A DNA stretch of 64,000 bases from CAUZJF01 sp965248605 (GTDB lineage: Bacteria > Chloroflexota > Dehalococcoidia > Lucifugimonadales > CAUZJF01), in assembly GCA_965248605.1 (NCBI GenBank), contig CBDFJV010000007.1, positions 2,170,001-2,234,000 on the forward strand. The letters are read 5' to 3'. Shown here in pieces: positions 54,867 through 63,914 of the stretch. Below the pieces are notes generated by a model. It did no database searches, was not told the origin of the DNA, and saw nothing but the letters and a program-made list of their open reading frames with translations. The translations under genes were made by a program, and so were the position numbers. Positions within the stretch are counted from its first letter, which is position 1. Each line of letters begins with the position of its first letter.

Positions 54867-55829
54867 GTGGACGTGCTACGCCTCACACGGTGGGAGCTGT
54901 TCAAGCTCCGCAAGAGATGGATGCCCTTGATAATCCTGGGCATCGTAATCCTACTTGCCCAGGTCGCTCTATGGGGCACCTACATCGGTTACCGGGCCAC
55001 GGACATTGGTGAGGCCCTCAAGGTCACGTCCTTCGGTGGCAGGACTGCCGCGGAGGTATGGGAATGTCGCGAGATTGAGCATCCTCGCGACGTCTGTGAG
55101 GACCAGGAGAGGGGCGAGAGGCTATACCGCAAGTTTGAACGCGTGTACTTCATCCTTCCAGTCAGCCTTGCCAATAGTCTCGGCTTAGCGCAAAACCTCG
55201 TGGTGATCCTGGTCCCGATCTTGGCCGCGTCTGCTATGGGGGCTGAATACGGCTGGGGCACCCTGAGAGCGACCCTTATGAGGAGTCCGAGCCGGTGGAG
55301 GCTGCTGTTGGCGAAGTTCTGTGCAGTCATGCTATTGGTAGTGGCCGGACTGCTCATCCTATCGCTGACGAGTGTCATGAGCAGCTTGATTGTCGCATGG
55401 CTCGATCTGAGTGACGGATTTGGGCTCGCCGACTCCGGCAAGTGGGCCTCCGTCTGGCTTGTCTTCGGCAAGACGATTTATAGCCTGGTCCCATACGTAC
55501 TGCTGGCCATCTTTTTTACTGTCCTTACCTCATCTGCGGCTTTTGGGACCGCGCTTGTCCTGGGATACTACTTCATCGAGTTGTTTGCGGCAGGCGCCCT
55601 TTTCGACTGGTTTGGGCACATATCCGGTTTCCTACTGGGACCCAGCATCGCCGCCTGGATGGAGGGGACTGGAGCTCAGGCACCCGGTGGAGTGGTTCTA
55701 ATTCCCCTCAGCGACCTGCCGGGTAGCTTGGAAGCCTTTCTGATACTCCTGGCGTACATCGTTATTCTCGGTGCGGCGACGATCTGGCTCTTCCAACGGA
55801 AGGAGATTGGCGGGAGTAAGAGCGCCTGA
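54867..55829 (+). CDS. ABC-2 type transporter permease, paralogue
   Basis: Starting at GTG 54867 (G-rich site upstream), 320 residues begin DVLRLTRWELFKLRKRWMPL and follow the permease at 52416 closely, sharing EYGWGTLRATLMRSPSRWRL and LADSGKW. About six membrane segments. The frame extends to 54792 but the paralogue supports the later start. Likely a second membrane subunit for the same ATPase, although encoded on the other strand. Confidence 0.82.
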   Translation: MDVLRLTRWELFKLRKRWMPLIILGIVILLAQVALWGTYIGYRATDIGEALKVTSFGGRTAAEVWECREIEHPRDVCEDQERGERLYRKFERVYFILPVSLANSLGLAQNLVVILVPILAASAMGAEYGWGTLRATLMRSPSRWRLLLAKFCAVMLLVVAGLLILSLTSVMSSLIVAWLDLSDGFGLADSGKWASVWLVFGKTIYSLVPYVLLAIFFTVLTSSAAFGTALVLGYYFIELFAAGALFDWFGHISGFLLGPSIAAWMEGTGAQAPGGVVLIPLSDLPGSLEAFLILLAYIVILGAATIWLFQRKEIGGSKSA

Positions 55830-56457
55830 GCCCAGAGAACGGTCACGTCCCGTCAAGTGGTGTAAGGGAGCGTCATCCTGTTGGGTCAATTGGGTGCGTC
55901 GCGAAAGCCATCAATACAACGGTGACGCCTATCTTGACCGGGCGACCACCCACGAGGCGCTGGTGGAGTACCAATAGTCCGAGCCAGTTATCGGGCTGAG
56001 GGACGTTGGTTCACGCGTCGCTCCAGCGCGTGAACCAGCCCAATGGTGGAGGGTGGGCCGCCAGCCGGGACAGTCGTCACTCCCGTCTCTGCTCGTCGAT
56101 CGACTGGGGTCCAACCTCCAACGAACCTTCAACTCGATAGGAAGCACGGATGGGATCTTGCATGGATAGTGCCAGGTCCCGCGCCAACAAGAAAGGCCCC
56201 ACACATGTAGATAGGGCCGGCCATCGTATTGCACAGTGCCCGCAGGTGTTCCCCAAGTAGAGATTGCCTGGGGATCGGAACGAGGTCTCGGACTAGGGCA
56301 AATGTCCCCTCGGATGCCGGACCACAGTGGATAGGAAAGACCCCCCACATAGGGCTAGGCAGGGGCAGCCACCCGTTTGAAGACGATGGCTGCCCCTTTA
56401 GTTTCGTGGTCAGCGGTCCTGCTTGACTTGGAGTAACCACCTGCCGCCGCCAGGAAG
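55830..56457. other. gene-free gap before IS21
   Basis: No gene can be supported on either strand. At 56008-56035 the arms GGTTCACGCG and CGCGTGAACC form a hairpin with a 9-nt loop. The stretch 56129-56400 has an open reverse frame without a known domain. Confidence 0.4.
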
Positions 56458-56536
56458 TGTGAAGGGCGGAGAGATAATGTACCACCTGGGCGGTCGAGCG
56501 CTGAGATGTGGCGCTTGAAAACTGTACCGCCTGTCG

Positions 56537-56570
56537 CCTTCAATCAGGAACGACCGAACCTGATTGAAGG
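56537..56570. promoter_or_regulatory. perfect inverted repeat upstream of istA
   Basis: CCTTCAATCAGG (56537-56548) and CCTGATTGAAGG (56559-56570) flank a 10-nt spacer just ahead of the istA start at 56579. It could be an operator or a hairpin that limits translation. Confidence 0.55.
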
Positions 56571-56578
56571 TGGATTGG

Positions 56579-58078
56579 ATGTACAAGGTGGAGATGTACC
56601 TGCGAGTTCGCAGGGCTTGTTTCGTCGAAGGGATGAGCGTCCGAGAGGCGGCCCGAGTGTTCGGGCTACACCGGGACACGGTGCGCAAGATGCTCGAGTA
56701 CTCCGTGCCCCCAGGGTATCGACGGCAACGACCGGCTCGCAGACCGAAGCTCGATCCATATAAGGGTGTGATGGACCAGATCCTGGAGCAGGATCTGAGC
56801 TCACCGAAGAAGCAGCGTCACACCGCCAAGCGTATCTACGAACGGCTCAGAGACGAACACGGCTTCCCCGGCAAGTACACGATAGTCAAAGACTACGTTC
56901 GAGAACGCCGTCGTCATACCCGCGAGATGTTCGTACCACTGTCCCATTCCCCGGGACATGCCCAGTGCGACTACGGCGAAGCTCGAGTGATCATCGGCGG
57001 AGTGGAACGCAAAGCCCACTACTTCGCCCTGGACCTCCCTCACAGCGACGGGTGCTATGTGAAGGCGTATCCCGCCGAGACGACGGAGTCATTCTGCGAC
57101 GGACACGTCTCCGCCTTCGCGTTCCTGGGCGGAGTGCCTCAGAGCATCCTCTACGACAACACCACGCTCGCGGTAGCCAGAATCCTGGGAGATGGTCGCC
57201 GGCAGCGGACCAGGGTGTTCTCCGAGCTTCAGTCCCACTACCTGTTCGAGGACCGGTTCGGCCGTCCAGGCAAAGGGAACGATAAGGGCAAAGTAGAAGG
57301 TCTGGTCGGCTATGTCCGCCGGAACTTCCTGGTGCCCATTCCATCGTTCGAGAGCTTCGATGCCCTCAATGCTCATCTGGAGCAACACTGCCTCAGACGG
57401 TTCGAAGATCGACTCCGCGGCCACAACGAGACGATAGGAGAACGGCTGGAGCGGGACCTGGAGAAGTTGCTGCTTCTGCCGGCCGTACCGTACGACGCCA
57501 GCGACAAGCACGCGACGAGGGTCAGTTCTCTGTCCCTGGTCAGATACCGGACCAATGACTATTCGGTCCCGGTGGCCTACGGTCATCGGGACGTTGTGGT
57601 CCGCGGATATGTACATGAGGTTGTGATCAGCTGTGGCGCTGAAGTCATCGCCCGCCATCGGCGGTCCTACGATCGAGACGACTTCGTCTTCGACCCTCTC
57701 CATTACCTGCCGCTCCTTGAGAAGAAGACGAGGGCATTGGATCAGGCGGCGCCGCTGGTTGGATGGGAGTTGCCCGAGGAGTTCGGAGTGTTGCGGCGGC
57801 TGCTGGAGTCTCGGATGGGCAAGCGAGGAAAGAGGGAGTTCGTGCAGGTGCTCAGACTGATGGAGAACTTCCAGCCGGAAGAAGTCCACGACGCCGTACG
57901 AGACGCCATTCGACTCGGGGCTGTGAGCTTCGATGCTGTCAAGCACCTGGTGCTGTGCAGGATCGAGGGTCGACCGCCTAGACTCGACATGGAGTTGTAC
58001 CCGTATCTGCCCAGGACCAACGTTGCAACAACCTCGACCAGGGACTACATGGCTCTCCTGGCGGGGAGCCGGTCATGA
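56579..58078 (+). CDS. istA: IS21-family transposase IstA
   Basis: The 499-residue protein has an N-terminal HTH (SVREAARVFGLHRDTVRKML) and a DDE integrase core: CDYGEARVIIGG (Asp), LYDNTTLAV (Asp), KGKVEGLVGYVRR (Glu), followed by the C-terminal Mu-like domain. ATG 56579 was preferred to TTG 56564. It overlaps istB by ATGA. Confidence 0.93.
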   Translation: MYKVEMYLRVRRACFVEGMSVREAARVFGLHRDTVRKMLEYSVPPGYRRQRPARRPKLDPYKGVMDQILEQDLSSPKKQRHTAKRIYERLRDEHGFPGKYTIVKDYVRERRRHTREMFVPLSHSPGHAQCDYGEARVIIGGVERKAHYFALDLPHSDGCYVKAYPAETTESFCDGHVSAFAFLGGVPQSILYDNTTLAVARILGDGRRQRTRVFSELQSHYLFEDRFGRPGKGNDKGKVEGLVGYVRRNFLVPIPSFESFDALNAHLEQHCLRRFEDRLRGHNETIGERLERDLEKLLLLPAVPYDASDKHATRVSSLSLVRYRTNDYSVPVAYGHRDVVVRGYVHEVVISCGAEVIARHRRSYDRDDFVFDPLHYLPLLEKKTRALDQAAPLVGWELPEEFGVLRRLLESRMGKRGKREFVQVLRLMENFQPEEVHDAVRDAIRLGAVSFDAVKHLVLCRIEGRPPRLDMELYPYLPRTNVATTSTRDYMALLAGSRS

Positions 58079-58842
58079 CCAACAAGTCCACGATGTTGCT
58101 CGAACACAACCTCAAGCAACTCAAGCTCCCCACGTTCCTGAGGGAGTACGACAAGCTGGCATCCCAGTGTGCCAGTGAGGGAGCTGACCATCCGGACTAC
58201 CTGCTGCGACTATCGGAGTTGGAGCTGATCGACCGTCACCATCGCATGGTGGAACGTCGGATCAAAGCAGCCCGCTTCCCGACGACCAAGAGCCTCGACA
58301 CCTTCGACTTCCTGTCTATGCCGTCCCTGAACAAGGCTCTGGTTCTGGAGCTGGCACGATGCGAGTACATCGAGCGCCCCCACAACGTCATCGCTCTCGG
58401 CAACAGTGGCACCGGCAAGACCCATATCGCCCTCGGTCTCGGTCTGGCTGCGTGTCAGAGGGGACTGTCCGTGGGCTTCACCACCGCCGCTGCTCTGGTT
58501 CACGAGCTGATCGAGGCCAGGGACGAACGGCGTCTGCTCAACCTGCAGAGAAGGCTCGCACGACTCAAGCTTCTGATCATCGACGAACTGGGCTTCGTGC
58601 CCTTGTCCAAGACTGGCGCCGAGCTCCTCTTCGAGGTGTTCAGCCAGCGTTACGAGCGTGGATCGGTCCTGGTGACCTCCAACCTGCCCTTCGTCGAGTG
58701 GACCGAGGTGTTCGGCTCTGAACGGCTGACCGGAGCTCTCCTCGACCGCCTCACCCACCATGTCGACATCCTGGAGATGAACGGGGACAGCTACCGACTC
58801 AAGCACAGCAGGAAGTCCAACCAACCTCGGGCAACTGCCTAA
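58075..58842 (+). CDS. istB: IS21-family helper ATPase IstB
   Basis: A 255-residue AAA+ protein related to DnaC: GNSGTGKTHIALGLG (Walker A), LLIIDELGFVPLS (Walker B) and TSNLPFVEW (sensor). It selects the target and activates IstA. The ATG overlaps the istA stop. Confidence 0.94.
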   Translation: MTNKSTMLLEHNLKQLKLPTFLREYDKLASQCASEGADHPDYLLRLSELELIDRHHRMVERRIKAARFPTTKSLDTFDFLSMPSLNKALVLELARCEYIERPHNVIALGNSGTGKTHIALGLGLAACQRGLSVGFTTAAALVHELIEARDERRLLNLQRRLARLKLLIIDELGFVPLSKTGAELLFEVFSQRYERGSVLVTSNLPFVEWTEVFGSERLTGALLDRLTHHVDILEMNGDSYRLKHSRKSNQPRATA

Positions 58843-58889
58843 ACCTGGCTCTCACGCCCCCCGGACCTTGATGCTTCACAACGTGGCGT

Positions 58890-59648
58890 TCAGTGGTACG
58901 GTTTTGCTCCGCCCCGCTGGTACGTTTTCTCTCCGCCCTTGACAGCCACGTAGTGGAGCGTTCCCTTGTACCAGCGTTTACCCCTGTTGGTGACGCCCCG
59001 GTCGTTCAGCTCCTTGCATATCTCCTTGAGGCCGCTGCCCCTGAGCGACTTCTCGAATACCTCCCTCACCACGGGGGCTGTGGCCGGGTCGACCTCCAGC
59101 GTGGGACGCTCCTTCCCCCCGTCGTTCACCTTGACTCGCTTGTAGCCGAAGGGGGAAATGGAGCCGAGGAAGAAGCCCCGTGATGCGGCCTCCCTCATAC
59201 CCCGGACGACTTCCTGGGCAAGATTTTCGCTGTAGAACTCGTCCACGCTCTCGATGATTCCCTCAAGCAGCCTGCCTGTGGCGTTGTCCTCGGCCTGCTC
59301 GGTGATGGACACCACCCGGATGCCCTTGCACCGTAGCATCGACTTAAACGCTACGGCGTGCTCGCGCTTCCTGGTGAAGCGGCTGAATTTCCAGACGAGA
59401 ATCACGTCGAAGGGGGCCTTCGCCTTACTGCCCTCCTCGATCATCTCCCTGAACTGGGGTCTGTCTGCGACGCGGCCGCTCTCGGCCTCGTCTATGTACT
59501 GGCGGGCGACGGAGTAGCCGTTGGCCCTGGCGTAGTCCTTGAGCGCCCGTAGCTGGGCGGACACGGACAGGTCCACGTCCTGCCGTTCGCTGGACACCCT
59601 GGCGTAGAGCGCCGCCGGTGTGAGTGGTTGTAGGTGTTTCTTCTTCAT
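58890..59648 (-). pseudogene. large serine recombinase, truncated at the IS21 end
   Basis: The 252-residue frame starts at ATG 59648 with GGAGG upstream. It has a full resolvase catalytic domain with the nucleophile Ser in LYARVSSERQ, RPQFREMI, VWKFSRFTRK and the start of the recombinase domain (GISPFGYK-like ISPFGYKR, ELNDRGVTNRGKRWYKGTLHYV). At GTLHYVA the sequence passes into the IS21 end at 58944; the last 17 residues are IS21 DNA. Intact relatives are about 450-550 residues, so the zinc-ribbon and coiled-coil part is lost and is not found on the other side of IS21. Confidence 0.8.
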
Positions 59649-59687
59649 GCTGTCCTCCATCAATTTCTGGCCTCACCAGAGGCTGGG

Positions 59688-60426
59688 CTAACGTTCTGTC
59701 GCTTCATGTCTCAGCTTGATCATTGCGTCTTTATCTGACCGTTGGGCTAGCACACTCTCCACAATATTGTATCCCCGTGGAGTTAGATTGAAGACCCTTC
59801 CAGAACCTTTCCCTGTCATCGATTTGGGTTGATACTCTTCGATGAGGCCTTCAAGTTCCAGTTCGTTTACAGCCGCCCTCCAGATTGCCTCAGACCGCTT
59901 GTCCTCAGGTTCGAAATATTTCCGCCCATCGATGTAGATCAATAGACCGGCCATGATTCCCTGCCAGCGAGAGCCGATCGATAACGGTGTCGTTGCCGCG
60001 CTCATCTACATGTTCAGTCGATCGGGTAGCGGCGCTTGCAAGATCGTTGACCAAGTTCATATTGGAGGAGGCCTTTTCTAAGGCGCTACCAAACCCATCA
60101 GCGACGTCTTCCAAAAACTTATACAACTGCCCACTGTCAGAGGCGTCTAGTGCAAAGCTTCTCCAACCACGTTTATTTACTTCCTCTGGCCCCACACCTC
60201 GAGCGCATAAATAGATCAGCCATCTTCCTGTCTCTCGTCGGGTCGCAAGCTCATTTGCCACGTCAGGGGATCTCATAGAGTCTGGAGTGAGCAGTGCAAT
60301 CACGAGCTCCGATTCGGCAGCCTCCCGAAGTAAGGCCTCGTCAGGGTCCTTGCCGGATTCGAGTTGGTATCCGTTGTTGCTGGTGGACCGTATTTCATCA
60401 CTGGTGAAGCCTAAGCTGAGCCTAAG
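59688..60426 (-). pseudogene. TIR-domain protein gene, 3' part, frameshifted
   Basis: This is the larger part of a TIR gene whose start is at 63914, separated by two IS1380 copies. It encodes LGFTSDEIRSTSNNGYQLES, LREAAESELVIALLTPDSMR and SPDVANELATRRETGRWLIY, a TIR_2-type core. A +1 shift near 59945-60005 leads into IYIDGRKYFEPEDKRSEAIW and ELELEGLIEEYQPKS, then GRVFNLTPRGYNIVES, the winged-helix-like tail usual for this TIR group. The gene is 40 bp upstream of the recombinase on the same strand. Confidence 0.8.
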
Positions 60427-62120
60427 CCCGAATCCACCGAAGGACGTCCTTGGGGACAGCCCTTGAAGAAGCCAGCGGGTGCTCCTCTGAATCTGGGATA
60501 ATGGTTTTGGAACAGAAACCTGCCCGGAAACAAGGAGCACCCAATAGATGCTGCCACAGAACAAACCCGACCGTATCCGCATCGTCTTTGACGACCATCG
60601 CCTGGTGGCCAATGCCGGCCTGCTCCTGCCGGCCACCCTAGCCCGGCACCTGGGCCTGCGGGAACTCGTCGACCATCACCTTGACCTCGGCGGAGCGCCG
60701 GGACGGGCGAACACTGGGGACAAGATGCTGACGCTGGTCGCTTCCGCGCTGGCAGGCGGCGACTGCATCGACGACGCCGATGCGCTGCGCGCTGGTGGGA
60801 CGGTCGGTGTTCTAGGCTGCGTGGTCAAGGCGCCATCCACCCTGGGGACCTTCCTGCGCAGCTTCCGGTGGGGGCATGTCCGTCAACTCGACCGCGTGAG
60901 CCGCCAGTTGTTGGCCCGGGCCTGGGCCGCTGGGGCCGGACCCGGCGACTCGCCCCTGACCATCGACCTGGACTCGACCATCTGCGAGACCTATGGACTG
61001 GCCAAGGAGGGAGCGCGCCACCACGGCTATACCGGCGCCCGCGGCTATCACCCGCTGCTGGCCATTGCCGCCGGCACCGGCGAGGTGCTGATGTCCCGGC
61101 TGCGCGAGGGCCGGGCCAACACCGCCCGTGGCGCCGCCCACTTCCTGCGTGAGACGGTGGGGCGGGTGCGCTACGGCGGGGCCAGGGGACAACTCACGGT
61201 GCGGGCCGACAGCGGCTTCTACGCCCACACTGTCGTTGCCGCCTGCCGGGAAATGGATGTCCGCTTCTCTATCACCATCCGCCAGCGCGCCAGCCTGCGG
61301 GACCTGATCGAGGCGATACCAGAGGAGGACTGGACTCCCATTCCCTACTGGACGGACGGCGCCGCCGATGTCGCCGAGACGACTTACACCCCGTTCCAGA
61401 CCAAGCCGGACGCCGCGCCGGTGCGGCTCATTGTCCGGCGGGTGAAGCCGACGCCCGGTTCCCAGCTCGCCCTCTTCGCCAGATACAGCTATCACGCCTT
61501 CATCACCGACCGCGATGGGGAGACGCTGGAACTGGAGGCCGATCATCGCCGCCACGCCGAGGTCGAGAACGCCATACGCGACCTCAAGTACGGCGTCGGG
61601 CTGAACCACATGCCGTCGGCGCGCTTCGCCGCCAACGGCGCCTGGCTGGCGGTCCAGGTGATGGCGCATAACCTGGCCCGCTGGACGGCGCGGATTGGTC
61701 TGGGCGAGCGGACCGTGATCACCAAGACCCTCAGGCGGCGGGTCTTCGCTCTGGTGGGACGGATCACCCGCTCGGCGCGCCGCCTCACTTTGCATCTCCC
61801 CCGGCGCTGGCCTTGGGAAACCCAGTTCAGTCGCGCCTTGGCCCGGCTGCAAGCCATTCCGTTCCCGGCCTGACAGCCAGCCTGCAACTGACCCAACGTC
61901 CCCGCAATCTCGCGCCACCCCGGTCGCGAGAGTCCCCTGCTGCGTATCCTCTCGCCTTCCCGCGCATCGCAACTCCCGCATAGGGCCTTAGGGGCCCTGT
62001 GCGGCGACTGAAGACCGGCCGCCGGCCTCCCATCTACCCCAAGACCCCAGGCCATCCCCCCTGTAGCTCCCTCACCCACCCCCTTCCGCTGCCCTCACGC
62101 CGTCCTTCGGTGGATTCGGG
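60427..62120. mobile_element. IS1380-family insertion sequence, copy 2
   Basis: 1694 bp with CCCGAATCCACCGAAGGAC inverted ends, flanked by CTAAG on both sides (60422-60426 and 62121-62125). The right CTAAG is also the left flank of copy 3. It is inverted relative to the near-identical copy 1. Confidence 0.92.
60548..61873 (+). CDS. IS1380-family transposase, copy 2
   Basis: A 441-residue intact DDE transposase identical to copy 1 except for one residue (Glu in IPEEDW). The active-site motifs LDLDSTICE, RADSGFY and AEVENAIRDLK are complete, so it could act on all three elements. Confidence 0.95.
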   Translation: MLPQNKPDRIRIVFDDHRLVANAGLLLPATLARHLGLRELVDHHLDLGGAPGRANTGDKMLTLVASALAGGDCIDDADALRAGGTVGVLGCVVKAPSTLGTFLRSFRWGHVRQLDRVSRQLLARAWAAGAGPGDSPLTIDLDSTICETYGLAKEGARHHGYTGARGYHPLLAIAAGTGEVLMSRLREGRANTARGAAHFLRETVGRVRYGGARGQLTVRADSGFYAHTVVAACREMDVRFSITIRQRASLRDLIEAIPEEDWTPIPYWTDGAADVAETTYTPFQTKPDAAPVRLIVRRVKPTPGSQLALFARYSYHAFITDRDGETLELEADHRRHAEVENAIRDLKYGVGLNHMPSARFAANGAWLAVQVMAHNLARWTARIGLGERTVITKTLRRRVFALVGRITRSARRLTLHLPRRWPWETQFSRALARLQAIPFPA

Positions 62121-62125
62121 CTAAG

Positions 62126-63843
62126 CCCTAATCCACCGAAGGACGGCGTGTAGGAGGCCTGCTGAAGAAACAAAAGGGTGCGCCTCTGAATCTGGGATAA
62201 TGGTTTTGAAACAGAAAACCGGTCCCAGAAAAGGAGCACCCGATAGATGCTACCACGTAACCACCCCGACCGCATCCAAATCGCCTTCGACGACCACCGC
62301 CTGGTGGCCAATGCCGGGCTGATCCTTCCCGCCACCCTCGCCCTGCGCCTTGGCCTGCCCCAACTCCTCCGGAAGCACCTCGACCTCGGCGGCGCGCCGG
62401 GCCGGGCGAACACCGGCGACAAGATGATGACCCTGGTGGCCTCCGCCCTAGCCGGCGGAGATTGCATCGACGACGCCGATGTGCTGCGCGCCGGCGGGAC
62501 CGCCCGCGTGCTCGGTTTCACGGCTAAGGCTCCCTCCACCCTGGGCACCTTCCTGCGCAGCTTCAGGTGGGGCCATGTCCGCCAACTGGACCGGGTGAGC
62601 CGCGAGTTGCTGGCCCGGGTCTGGAAGGCCGGTGCCGGACCCGGCGACGCACCATTCACCATCGACCTTGATTCGACGATCTGCGAGACCTACGGACTGG
62701 CCAAGGAGGGTGCCCGCCACCACGGCTACACCGGTGCGCGGGGCTATCACCCGCTGCTGGCCGTCGCCGCCGGCACCGGCGACGTGCTGATGGCCCGCCT
62801 GCGCGAGGGCCGGGCTAACACCGCCCGCGGCGCTGCCCACTCCCTGCGTGAAACGGTGGGGCGGGTGCGCTACTGCGGAGCCAGGGGCCAACTCACGGTG
62901 CGGGCCGACAGCGGCTTCTATACCCACGCCGTGGTCGCCGTCTGCCGCCGGATGGATGTCCGCTTCTCCATCGCCATCCGCCAGCGCGCCCGCCTGCGGA
63001 ATCTCATCGAGGCGATACCCGAAGATGCCTGGACGCCGATTCCTTACTGGATGGACGGCGCCGCCGATGTGGCCGAGACCACCTACACCCCGTTCCAGGC
63101 CGAGGCGGACGCCGCGCCGGTACGGCTCATCGTCCGGCGGGTGAAGCCGGCGCCCTGTTCTCAACTGGCTCTCTTCGCCACCTACAGCTATCACGGCTTC
63201 ATCACCGACCGGGACGGGGAGACGCTGGAACTGGAGGCCGATCATCGCCGTCACGCCGAGATCGAGAATGCGATACGCGACCTCAAGTACGGCGTGGGGC
63301 TGAACCATCTCCCCTCGGGCCGTTTCGCCGCCAACGGCGCCTGGCTGGCGGTACAGGTGATGGCGCACAACCTGGCCCGCTGGACAGCCCGCATCGGCCT
63401 GGGTCAGCAGATCGTGACCACCAAGACCCTCAGACGACGGGTCTTTGCCTTGGCCGGACGGATCACCCGCTCGGCACGCCCATTGACCCTGCAGCTTCCC
63501 CGGCGCTGGCCCTGGGAGGAGCAGTTCAGCCGCGCCCTGGCCCGACTGCGAGCCATTCCACTCCCAGCCTGACGGAGCCCGTCCGCCACTGACCCACCAG
63601 CCAACCCAACGTCCCCGCAAACTCGCGCCAGCCCAGTCCGCGAGCGCCTCTTGCCGTGTCCTATCCCGCCATCTGGCTCGCCACAGCCACTGTAGGCCGC
63701 CATCGGTGCCCCCAAAAGCGCCTGCAGACCGCCCGCCAACCTCCCGTCTACCCAAATTCGAGCCCGGATCATCACGCCTGTAACTCCCTCACCCCCTTCC
63801 GCTGTCCTCACGTCGTCCATCCCTGTCCGTCGGTGGATTCGGG
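62126..63843. mobile_element. IS1380-family insertion sequence, copy 3 (diverged)
   Basis: 1718 bp with ends CCCTAATCCACCGAAGGAC and (reverse) CCCGAATCCACCGACGGAC, flanked by CTAAG at 62121-62125 and 63844-63848. Clearly related to but diverged from copies 1 and 2. It lies head to tail with copy 2, separated by exactly the 5-bp CTAAG. Confidence 0.9.
62247..63572 (+). CDS. IS1380-family transposase, copy 3
   Basis: A 441-residue intact transposase with the same motifs (TIDLDSTICETYGLAKEGAR, VRADSGFYTH, AEIENAIRDLKYG) but many substitutions against copy 2, for example LPQLLRKHLDL for LRELVDHHLDL. It is therefore a separate lineage of the same IS group. Confidence 0.94.
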   Translation: MLPRNHPDRIQIAFDDHRLVANAGLILPATLALRLGLPQLLRKHLDLGGAPGRANTGDKMMTLVASALAGGDCIDDADVLRAGGTARVLGFTAKAPSTLGTFLRSFRWGHVRQLDRVSRELLARVWKAGAGPGDAPFTIDLDSTICETYGLAKEGARHHGYTGARGYHPLLAVAAGTGDVLMARLREGRANTARGAAHSLRETVGRVRYCGARGQLTVRADSGFYTHAVVAVCRRMDVRFSIAIRQRARLRNLIEAIPEDAWTPIPYWMDGAADVAETTYTPFQAEADAAPVRLIVRRVKPAPCSQLALFATYSYHGFITDRDGETLELEADHRRHAEIENAIRDLKYGVGLNHLPSGRFAANGAWLAVQVMAHNLARWTARIGLGQQIVTTKTLRRRVFALAGRITRSARPLTLQLPRRWPWEEQFSRALARLRAIPLPA

Positions 63844-63914
63844 CTAAGAAGTAGGATCAGCAACCCGGTTAAGTCCCTATCCGCACTGCTATGGGAAATG
63901 AACACTCTGATCAT
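63844..63914 (-). pseudogene. TIR-domain protein gene, 5' part
   Basis: Reverse-strand ATG at 63914 encodes MIRVFISHSSADRDLTGLL and then ILLL before the IS boundary. FISHSSADRD is the classic TIR box 1. Joining this across one copy of the duplicated CTTAG (reverse strand) to 60421 continues in frame as RLSLGFTSDEIRSTS. The remaining 63915-64000 upstream has no gene visible. Confidence 0.8.

Larger units (their letters stand above)
56458..58944. mobile_element. IS21-family insertion sequence
   Basis: The ends are inverted copies of TGT(G/C)AAGGGCGGAGAGA followed by (T/A)AA(T/C)GTACC, with further GGCGG...GTACC repeats inside each end, typical of IS21. The element is 2487 bp, starts TG and ends CA, and encodes IstA and IstB. 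No matching target duplication is visible at the two edges. Confidence 0.85.

Noticed and set aside
56129..56485. A 118-codon reverse frame left of IS21 as the missing recombinase C-terminus
   Set aside because: Its translation lacks the zinc-ribbon cysteines and coiled coil expected of large serine recombinases and crosses the IS21 boundary.
59905..60636. A 243-codon frame starting inside IS1380 copy 2 and reading into the TIR gene, as a new fusion protein
   Set aside because: The first 70 codons are antisense to the transposase and carry no initiation signal; the in-frame partner at 63914 is the true N-terminus.
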